This document shows positions 57,586 through 64,000 of a stretch of DNA of 64,000 bases, piece by piece. The stretch covers positions 18,230 through 82,229 of the forward strand of contig JAMLIV010000015.1 in the NCBI GenBank assembly GCA_023954075.1, in the 5' to 3' direction. Numbering within the stretch: the first letter of the stretch is position 1; each line of letters starts with the position of its first letter. This stretch comes from Lysobacteraceae bacterium (GTDB lineage: Bacteria > Pseudomonadota > Gammaproteobacteria > Xanthomonadales > Xanthomonadaceae). The notes under the pieces are model-generated. The model worked only from the letters and a program-made list of their open reading frames with translations, was not told where the DNA came from and did not search any database. The translations under genes and the position numbers were made by a program.

Positions 57586-58677
57586 ATGGGCATCCAATGC
57601 GGCATCGTGGGACTTCCGAACGTCGGCAAGTCCACGCTTTTCAATGCGCTCACTCGCGCCGGCATCGCGGCGGCGAACTTTCCCTTCTGCACGATCGATC
57701 CGAACGTGGGCGTCGTGCCGGTGCCCGATCCGCGCCTCGACGAGCTGGCGAAGATCGTCAAGCCGCAGAAGGTCATACCCACGGCGGTTGAGTTCGTCGA
57801 CATCGCCGGACTCGTCGCCGGTGCCAGCAAGGGCGAGGGGTTGGGCAACAAGTTCCTCGCCAACATTCGCGAAACCGACGCCATCGCCCACGTGGTGCGC
57901 TGCTTCGAGCACGACGACATCATCCACGTGGCCGGCCGGGTCGATCCCATCGCCGACATCGAGACCATCGATACCGAGCTGGCGCTGGCGGATCTGGAAA
58001 GCGTGGAAAAGGCCCATGCCCGCTACGAGCGTGCCGCCAAGGCCGGCGACAAGGACGCGATGGCGCGCCGCGATCTCCTGGCGCGCGTACGCGCCCACCT
58101 CGACGACGGCCATCCGGCGCGTTCGATGGGCCTCGCCGTCGAGGAAAAGGCGCTGCTGCGGGAGTTGTTCCTGCTCACGCTCAAGCCGGTGATGTACATC
58201 GCCAACGTGCGCGAGGACGGATTCACCGACAACCCGCACCTGGATGCCGTGCGCGCCCGCGCCGAAAAGGAGAGCGCGCAGGTGGTGCCGGTGTGCGCCG
58301 CGATCGAAGAGGAGCTTTCCCAGCTCGACGAGGCCGACCGCGAAGTCTTTCTCGCCGACATGGGTTTCGAGGAGCCGGGCCTCAACCGCGTGATCCGCGC
58401 CGCCTACGCGCTGCTGGGCCTGCAGACCTACTTCACCGCAGGGGTGAAGGAAGTACGCGCCTGGACGGTGAAAAAGGGCGCCACCGCCCCGCAGGCCGCC
58501 GCCGTGATCCACACCGATTTCGAAAAGGGCTTCATCCGCGCGGAAACCATCTCCTTCGACGACTTCATCCGCTACCGGGGCGAAGCCGGCGCGCGCGAAG
58601 CGGGCCGCCTGCGTCTGGAAGGCAAGGAGTACCTCGTGCAGGAAGGCGACGTGCTGCACTTCCGCTTCAACGTGTAA
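57586..58677 (+). CDS. ychF: Ribosome-binding GTPase/ATPase YchF
   Basis: YchF (363 residues) is an Obg-family P-loop ATPase that binds ribosomes and responds to oxidative stress. G1 is [16 protein letters not shown]3 [25 protein letters not shown]; the coiled-coil insert and the C-terminal TGS domain ([43 protein letters not shown]) are complete and of normal length. It is the last gene of the lolB-ychF run; a 437-base gap follows. Confidence 0.97.
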   Translation: MGIQCGIVGLPNVGKSTLFNALTRAGIAAANFPFCTIDPNVGVVPVPDPRLDELAKIVKPQKVIPTAVEFVDIAGLVAGASKGEGLGNKFLANIRETDAIAHVVRCFEHDDIIHVAGRVDPIADIETIDTELALADLESVEKAHARYERAAKAGDKDAMARRDLLARVRAHLDDGHPARSMGLAVEEKALLRELFLLTLKPVMYIANVREDGFTDNPHLDAVRARAEKESAQVVPVCAAIEEELSQLDEADREVFLADMGFEEPGLNRVIRAAYALLGLQTYFTAGVKEVRAWTVKKGATAPQAAAVIHTDFEKGFIRAETISFDDFIRYRGEAGAREAGRLRLEGKEYLVQEGDVLHFRFNV

Positions 58678-59114
58678 GCCGCCCGGCCTGCTTGCGGCCC
58701 CGGCGCCCGCTCGGCATCTGTGCTGCAAGCCTCTTGCCATTGTGAGAGGGATTGGAGCGAGAGCGCATTTGCCGGGTTTGATCCAAGGCGCCTCTCCGAG
58801 TGGAGCCAGCAGAGCATTTCCGCCCTGCACGAGTGCGGCACATCCGGCGATCTGGCACGCAGCGACCGTCGCCCGGTCAGGTGACGAAGGTGACGAGCGG
58901 CGCGTCTCGCCGGACTGCCGGCGATCCGGCGACGTTCGCGCGCGCTGGACGTGATTTTTCCGTGAGGATTCGTGAGCAAATGGAATAAATCCTTTCTTCT
59001 CAATGATTTGTTGAAAATTCCTGCTGGCGGTTACAAGTCCTTTGCCCTAAAATCCGCCCGATCGCCACCGCGCGGGTGGTGACACTCTTCACAATCCCAT
59101 ACAGGGGGAATTCG
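58678..59114 (+). promoter_or_regulatory. Upstream region of the DUF11 surface protein gene
   Basis: No convincing gene was found in these 437 bases. The last 120 bases are AT-richer (AAATGGAATAAATCC; GATTTGTTGAAAATTCC; TTACAAGTCC; CCTAAAATCC). A TTGTTG element about 17 bases before TTACAA could be a promoter. The ribosome site AGGGGGA lies just before ATG 59115. The first 240 bases show nothing recognisable. Confidence 0.45.
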
Positions 59115-62100
59115 ATGAACAGGACTTTCTTGTCACGGCTCGCGTGCGCGGCGACATCGCGCTTTGCCATGGGCCTGCGCGGCGGTTGGCCTTCGCGGCT
59201 GGCGCCGGCGCTGGCGCTGGCAGCGGCCATGTTGCCGGGGCTGCAAACGGCACAGGCGGAAGGCACCCGCACCCTGCATCCCGCAAGCGGTACCGGCTCC
59301 ACCGGCAACCGTGGCGTGATGGACCTCACCAACACCAATGCCGCTGGCGTGGCCAGGCAGAGGCAGTTCACCTACGTGTATGCGCGCGAGGGCGAAGTGA
59401 TCCTGCTCGGTTCGCGCAATCGCACCACCAACACCGGAACCAATCGCGGCCAGATCCGTCTTTGGGGGCCTGCGCCGAATTTCGGCACCAAGGGCACCGA
59501 GACGGATCCGTCGAATGCCTCGGCAGTGCTGACCTGCGATGGCACGGCCGGCGCAGGCCAATATGGCCTGATCCCCAACCGTGCCGCAGAACTCGCAGGC
59601 CCCAACAGCGCCGATGGCAGCGCCACGGTTCCCAACGGCTTCACCCCGTGCTGGTACCAGGTGCCGGTGGGAGGCGCGGGCATCTACGGGGTGCGCTTCT
59701 ACGGCGCGAATTCCGGCGGCTCCAACCCTGCAAGTATTGCCGATCCGCAGGCTCACACCACTTTGGTACAAGCCTGGGATGTCACGGTGCGCGCCGACAT
59801 GTCCTCGCTGGCCGACCTCAACGGCCGCGTCTTCACCTACGTCTGGGCGGTGTATCTCAACACCAACAATCGCTACCTGCGCAATAACCTCCACTACGTT
59901 TCGAGTGACGGTTACCGCTATCGCCAGACCTTCCAGGGCCTGGATCCGAACCGCGCGGTGTTCTATGCCAATCCCAAGGGCTTCATTGACGGCGGCGCGC
60001 CCCTGTACAAGGACATCCGCGGCAGCGACCAGAACGTGAATGCGGGCACCTCCTTCAACGCGGGTGTGACGGCCGAGCGCCCCGACTACCCGATTTTCTT
60101 CAGCGATGTCTCGCCCAGTGGACCCAACGCCGCGGAAGTCAACCGCGTGCTCACGGCATTGGCGATCCCGCAGGCACCGCTGCAGCCTCAGCTCACCGCG
60201 CCCACCTTCGTCGGCAACATGGGCGGGCCCAATTCGACGGTATCCAGCGGCGGCGTGTTCACCTTCACCACCGTCAATACGCTTACCTACGAGATCGTCG
60301 TCAAGCGTGGCGCGACCGGACCAGGCGACACCCCGCCCAATTGTCTCGACGACTACGACCCGGCCAATGTCTGCAACCGGGTGATGACGGGCGTTGCACT
60401 GACGGGCAACCACAGCGTGCTCTGGAATGGCCTGGACAACAGTGGCAATCCGTTCCCGATCGGCAACTACACTTTCCAGATCGTCGGACGCAACGGTGAA
60501 ATCCACTTCCCGATGATCGATCTCGAAGGCAACGTCGATGGCGGCCCGACGCTGACCAAGCTCAATGCCTTCAATACTGCCGAAGCCACCACGGTCTATT
60601 TCGATGACCGCGGGCATCGCACCAGCAATAACACCCTGATCGGCCAGCTCAACGGCCACCTCTGCGGTGCCGGCAACTTGCAAGCGCAGCCCACCCCGAA
60701 TCACTCACTGGTAGGTGTGGATTCGGCCGATGCCAACTGGAACGGTACCGGCAAGTACTATCGCCAGATCACGGGTTCCAGTGATCCCAATACGGATTGT
60801 TCCAACAACTCGGATGTGTACTTCGGTACCGCCAAGGGCCTGGACCTGTGGGCATTGGAGCGATCGCCGCTGTTCGTCGAGCCGGTCGTCATCGTCCCAT
60901 CGGTGACGGGCGTGGATGTCGGCACCGTGGCCACGATGACACCTGCCGTGCTTCCGGGCGAAATATCTTATGGCAGCTTTGCTTTCAGCAATGCTGGCGA
61001 CACCCCGGCCACGGGCGTTACCTACACCGTAACGCTGGGTAACTCTGGCATGCCTGCTACCTGCCCGAGCGCGGTGAACTTCACCGTTGTTCCTGCGGGC
61101 GTGACGGCTACCTATAACCCGGCGACGTGCAATATCACGTTTGCCGGCATGCCGACCACGTTGACGCCAGGTCAAACACTGGGTTTCAACTTCAATTATA
61201 TGGTGGCGGTAAGCAATCCAGGCCCGATCCCGCTCGATACGGTGATCGCCGCCGTCAACGAAACCAATCCGCCGAACACCGCGCCCAACACTGCGCACGC
61301 GCAGACGTTGGTGGCCAAGCCGGTCATCACCTATGGCAAGGCGTCCAGCCCGGCGGCGGGAACCGATGTCAACGTGGGCGACACGATCACCTACACCGTG
61401 ACCGTCAGCGTTGCCAACGCGCCGCTCACCAGCGTCTTCACTTTGACCGACACGCTCGGTACCGGCCTCACCTTCGGCAGCGTCAACAGCCAGAGCCCGC
61501 AATTCACCTGCGGCGGCAGTGTGAGCTGCACCCTGCCAGTGGGCACCGGCGTCGGCAGCTACACCGTCGAATACACCGCCACGGTCAATGCCTCGGCATC
61601 CGGTACTGTGGCCAACAACGTCACCGGCATGGGTGGCGGCGGCGACAACCCGCCGAGCTGCAGCGGCACCTGCACCGTCACTCACAACCTGCCGGTATCC
61701 GACATGTCGCCGGTGTTCGGCGGCCTGCCGCCCGTGCTCGCGCCGGGGCAGGTCGTGACCGGAGCAACCCTGACCTGCACCAACGCCGGCCCGGGTACCG
61801 CAGTTGCGGCAACCTGTGTGCCGAGCGTGGATGCCGGTTCGATCAGCAATCTGGTCTGTCTCCCGACGCCGCCGACGACGATGGCGATGGGCGGCTCCAT
61901 CGTCTGCACCTTCGACTACACCGCGCCGGGCATGTCGGGAGGCGGCAACACGATTCCGACCGGAGTGCTCTTCACCGGCACCACCGGCGCGAGCAACGAC
62001 TCGAATGGGGGTGCCGGAACGGGTGGCAATAACAGCACGACCGTGCCTGCGCCGATCATCGACGCCCTGGATGACGACTTCAGCGGCACGCCGATCAATG

Positions 62101-63173
62101 GCGGCACCGGCGGTATCACACCTTCGGTGATCGGCAACGATACCGTGGGCACCGATCCTGCCGTGATCGGCGGGAATGTCTCGCTCACGCCGGGAACCCC
62201 GTCGCATCCGGGCCTGGTGATGGATCCCAGCACCGGCATCATTACCGTTCCGCCGCTGATGCCGCCGGGTACTCATACCTATCCGTACACCATCTGCGTC
62301 ATCCCCGCGACGGTGCCGCCGACCTGCGAGACCGCGACCGCCACCATCGTCGTGACCTCGGCCCCGGCGATGACCCTCGTCAAGAGCGTGACATCGGGCC
62401 CCGGCCCGTACGCGCTGGGCGACACGATCGGCTATGACATTGTTGTAACCAACACCGGCAACGTGGCCATGACGGGCGTCACGGTGAGCGACCCGAACGC
62501 GGTGCTGGGCGCCTGCGCCCCGGTCGCACTGCCGGGCACGCTGGCCGCGGGTGTGACGACGACCTGTCCGGCCACGCACGTGGTGACGGCTGCGGACGTG
62601 ACCGCCGGCAGCGTGGTGAACGCCGCGACCGCGACGGGCACGCCGCCGGCGACGCCGGGCAACCCGACCCCGCCGCCGGTGACCACGCCGCCGAGCACGG
62701 TGACCTCGCCGGTGGCGGCACCTGGGCTGAACATCGTCAAAACAGGCCCGGCAATCACCCGGGCGGGGCAGCAGATCGTCTTCACGATCGTCGTGACCAA
62801 CGCCGGCCCGGTGGTGGCCAATGGGGTGACGGTCACCGATCCGACGCCGACTGGGCTGACCTTCGTCTCCAATGCGGGTGACTGCACCACGGCCTTTCCC
62901 TGCGCGCTGGGCGCGATGGCGGTGGGTGAGACGCGCACCATCACGGTCACTTTGATGGTGCCGACGTCCTATGCCGGCCCGAACCCGATCATCAACACGG
63001 CGACCGTGAGCAGCACTTCGACCACCGACACATCCTCGTCGACGGCGAGCGTGCCGCTGGCGGTGGCGGCACCGCCGCGGCTGATTCCCGCCAATGCGCC
63101 GTGGGCACTGCTGCTGATGGCGCTGTCCACGCTGCTCGTCGGGGCTGGCGCGATGGGCCGGTTCCGCAGCTGA
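59115..63173 (+). CDS. Large secreted DUF11-repeat surface protein with IPTL-CTERM-like tail
   Basis: This 1352-residue exported protein has a long signal region (basic start MNRTFLSRLACAATSRFAMG, then LAPALALAAAMLPGLQTAQA). The first about 600 residues are an unassigned beta-rich region with PNFGTKGTETDPSNAS and RTSNNTLIGQLNGHL segments. From about 600 on come DUF11-type modules: ITYGKASSPAAGTDVNVGDTITYTVTVSV, LVKSVTSGPGPYALGDTIGYDIVVTNTGNVAMTGVTVSDPN and LNIVKTGPAITRAGQQIVFTIVVTNAGPVVANGVTVTDP. The C-terminus RLIPANAPWALLLMALSTLLVGAGAMGRFRS resembles IPTL-CTERM: a Pro-Trp motif, one membrane helix and a short basic end. An adhesive stalk is likely; a terminator follows. Confidence 0.88.
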   Translation: MNRTFLSRLACAATSRFAMGLRGGWPSRLAPALALAAAMLPGLQTAQAEGTRTLHPASGTGSTGNRGVMDLTNTNAAGVARQRQFTYVYAREGEVILLGSRNRTTNTGTNRGQIRLWGPAPNFGTKGTETDPSNASAVLTCDGTAGAGQYGLIPNRAAELAGPNSADGSATVPNGFTPCWYQVPVGGAGIYGVRFYGANSGGSNPASIADPQAHTTLVQAWDVTVRADMSSLADLNGRVFTYVWAVYLNTNNRYLRNNLHYVSSDGYRYRQTFQGLDPNRAVFYANPKGFIDGGAPLYKDIRGSDQNVNAGTSFNAGVTAERPDYPIFFSDVSPSGPNAAEVNRVLTALAIPQAPLQPQLTAPTFVGNMGGPNSTVSSGGVFTFTTVNTLTYEIVVKRGATGPGDTPPNCLDDYDPANVCNRVMTGVALTGNHSVLWNGLDNSGNPFPIGNYTFQIVGRNGEIHFPMIDLEGNVDGGPTLTKLNAFNTAEATTVYFDDRGHRTSNNTLIGQLNGHLCGAGNLQAQPTPNHSLVGVDSADANWNGTGKYYRQITGSSDPNTDCSNNSDVYFGTAKGLDLWALERSPLFVEPVVIVPSVTGVDVGTVATMTPAVLPGEISYGSFAFSNAGDTPATGVTYTVTLGNSGMPATCPSAVNFTVVPAGVTATYNPATCNITFAGMPTTLTPGQTLGFNFNYMVAVSNPGPIPLDTVIAAVNETNPPNTAPNTAHAQTLVAKPVITYGKASSPAAGTDVNVGDTITYTVTVSVANAPLTSVFTLTDTLGTGLTFGSVNSQSPQFTCGGSVSCTLPVGTGVGSYTVEYTATVNASASGTVANNVTGMGGGGDNPPSCSGTCTVTHNLPVSDMSPVFGGLPPVLAPGQVVTGATLTCTNAGPGTAVAATCVPSVDAGSISNLVCLPTPPTTMAMGGSIVCTFDYTAPGMSGGGNTIPTGVLFTGTTGASNDSNGGAGTGGNNSTTVPAPIIDALDDDFSGTPINGGTGGITPSVIGNDTVGTDPAVIGGNVSLTPGTPSHPGLVMDPSTGIITVPPLMPPGTHTYPYTICVIPATVPPTCETATATIVVTSAPAMTLVKSVTSGPGPYALGDTIGYDIVVTNTGNVAMTGVTVSDPNAVLGACAPVALPGTLAAGVTTTCPATHVVTAADVTAGSVVNAATATGTPPATPGNPTPPPVTTPPSTVTSPVAAPGLNIVKTGPAITRAGQQIVFTIVVTNAGPVVANGVTVTDPTPTGLTFVSNAGDCTTAFPCALGAMAVGETRTITVTLMVPTSYAGPNPIINTATVSSTSTTDTSSSTASVPLAVAAPPRLIPANAPWALLLMALSTLLVGAGAMGRFRS

Positions 63174-63196
63174 CGCTCGGGCAGGCTGAATCTTGG

Positions 63197-63231
63197 GGCC
63201 GTCCGGAGGAATCCGGGCGGCCTTTTCTTTT
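63197..63231 (+). terminator. Intrinsic terminator after the DUF11 gene
   Basis: Stem GGCCGTCCGG with CCGGGCGGCC (one G-T pair), loop AGGAAT, followed by TTTTCTTTT. Confidence 0.88.
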
Positions 63232-63379
63232 CGCTGTAGCGGGGTGCGGGGCGATCGACGGCTGCCATGGAAGCACGGGTCGCGGGCCAGGTCGCAAAGG
63301 CCAGCCATCCGGCAGGGCAACCTCCCGAAAACCTCCATTGACATACCGGTCGATTCGATACAGAATGCACGGCTCGTTC

Positions 63380-63465
63380 GGAGGGATACCCAAGCGGCCA
63401 ACGGGGGCAGACTGTAAATCTGCTGGCTCACGCCTTCGGTGGTTCGAATCCACCTCCCTCCACCA
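63380..63465 (+). tRNA. tRNA-Tyr (GTA)
   Basis: GGAGGGA pairs with TCCCTCC; discriminator A and encoded CCA follow. The anticodon arm CAGACTGTAAATCTG gives GTA. A long variable arm (GCTGGCTCACGCC) is as expected for a class II tRNA, and the T-arm contains GGTTCGAATCC. It is a substrate for Tgt/QueA queuosine modification. Confidence 0.95.
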
Positions 63466-63512
63466 GCTACAACGGAGCTTCGCGTTGCGGGAGGTGGGTT
63501 CGAACCACCGAA
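63435..63512 (+). repeat. Inverted copy of the tRNA-Tyr 3' half
   Basis: The 25-base segment 63488-63512 is the reverse complement of 63435-63459 (T-arm and acceptor of tRNA-Tyr) with two mismatches, one of which becomes a G-U pair. In RNA, 24 bases could pair with the tRNA 3' half across a loop of about 28 bases that contains the CCA end. Confidence 0.8.
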
Positions 63513-63605
63513 CGAACGTGAAGGTTCGACAGGAACGCCGGAGGGCGTTCCTGAACGTATCGCGCGGCGATGCGGCCCGGAGGGCGAGGCGCGAAGCGCC
63601 GAGTC

Positions 63606-63623
63606 ATCCACCTCCCTCCACCA
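63606..63623 (+). repeat. Direct copy of the tRNA-Tyr 3' end
   Basis: The 18-base sequence ATCCACCTCCCTCCACCA at 63448-63465 recurs exactly here, 158 bases downstream. It carries T-arm end, acceptor strand and CCA but no 5' half, so it is not a gene. It may be an integration scar (att-like) or remnant of a duplicated tRNA. Confidence 0.75.
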
Positions 63624-63705
63624 CCTTGCCGGGACCGAATCCGGGCGGGTGGGGCGGCTGGCGGCGCGGCCCGCAGTATGCGGAACGCTTCGGCGTCCGC
63701 ACGAT

Positions 63706-63779
<74 letters not shown>

Positions 63780-63855
63780 GCGGGCTGCCGAGAACTCCTC
63801 TCGCGGGTGCGGAACGGCAGGACAGTCGTCCGGCGCAGGCGTCGGTCACTACATC

Positions 63856-63931
<76 letters not shown>

Positions 63932-63936
63932 TCCCG

Positions 63937-63968
63937 GCCACTCCAGCCTTGGGCTGGTGTGGCTTTTT
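63937..63968 (+). terminator. Terminator-like hairpin after tRNA-Thr
   Basis: Stem GCCAC-T-CCAGCC with GGCTGG-T-GTGGC (one T-T mismatch) followed by TTTTT. It could end the tRNA transcript or attenuate read-through toward a downstream tuf gene. Confidence 0.75.
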
Positions 63969-64000
63969 GTCCAACCAGAACGCATTGGGATCTAGCAATC

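Noticed and set aside
63606..63623. A second tRNA-Tyr gene
   Set aside because: Only the 3' end is repeated; no 5' half or anticodon arm lies upstream of it.

Overview
The window is a gene-dense, high-GC chromosomal segment of a gammaproteobacterium, most likely of the order Xanthomonadales (Lysobacterales), Rhodanobacteraceae-like. The evidence is the housekeeping order hemA/prfA - TPR protein - lolB - ispE - tRNA-Gln - prs - ctc - pth - ychF, the intergenic heptad repeats built on CGGGATT/AATCCCG that are familiar from xanthomonads, and secreted proteins ending in the short tail FSDGFE/FRDGFEN. No taxonomic search was run, so this is inference.

Layout. 1-6.9 kb: ettA (minus strand), a small unknown gene, creD, glyA, nrdR and ribD. 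6.9-12 kb: a secreted beta-helix protein, a DUF1304 membrane protein and rapA. 12-18.6 kb: panD, a CPBP-like membrane protein, phhB, nfuA, a yeast-type cytosine deaminase, a DUF1415 protein, a phasin-like protein with a histone-H1-like tail, and the overlapping msrA-msrB-hslR unit. 18.8-28.6 kb: two large tandem secreted subtilisin-family proteases. Their catalytic halves have diverged, but their 3' halves (about 2.4 kb) are almost identical. 28.6-34 kb: a secreted propeller-like protein, then an SPFH / ribbon-helix-helix / DUF4177-like / hydrolase / membrane-protein cassette, then a prolyl iminopeptidase. 34-42 kb: a class III aminotransferase, queA, a complete three-gene Fe(III) ABC importer and tgt. 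42-49 kb: a GST, a SleB-like hydrolase, fadH, an OmpA-family porin, a GNAT fusion protein and a RoxA-like ribosomal oxygenase. 49-58.7 kb: prfA and hemA on the minus strand, diverging from the TPR-lolB-ispE-tRNA-prs-ctc-pth-ychF run. 59-63.2 kb: a large DUF11 surface protein with an IPTL-CTERM-like tail. 63.4-64 kb: tRNA-Tyr, tRNA-Gly and tRNA-Thr, the usual prelude to a tuf gene, which would lie just outside the window.

Themes. Most genes are core metabolism and translation: tRNA queuosine modification, ribosome rescue and throttling, RF1, L25, Pth and L16 hydroxylation. The accessory content is concentrated in secreted proteins. Three of these carry the same short C-terminal tag ([22 protein letters not shown]) and a fourth carries a different C-terminal sorting-type signal. 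The most unusual items are the tandem proteases with homogenised C-terminal modules and shared tag, the SPFH cassette with a repeated TGATATC site upstream, and the duplicated and inverted tRNA-Tyr 3' sequences in the final kilobase. No CRISPR array, transposase, integrase or phage gene was seen.
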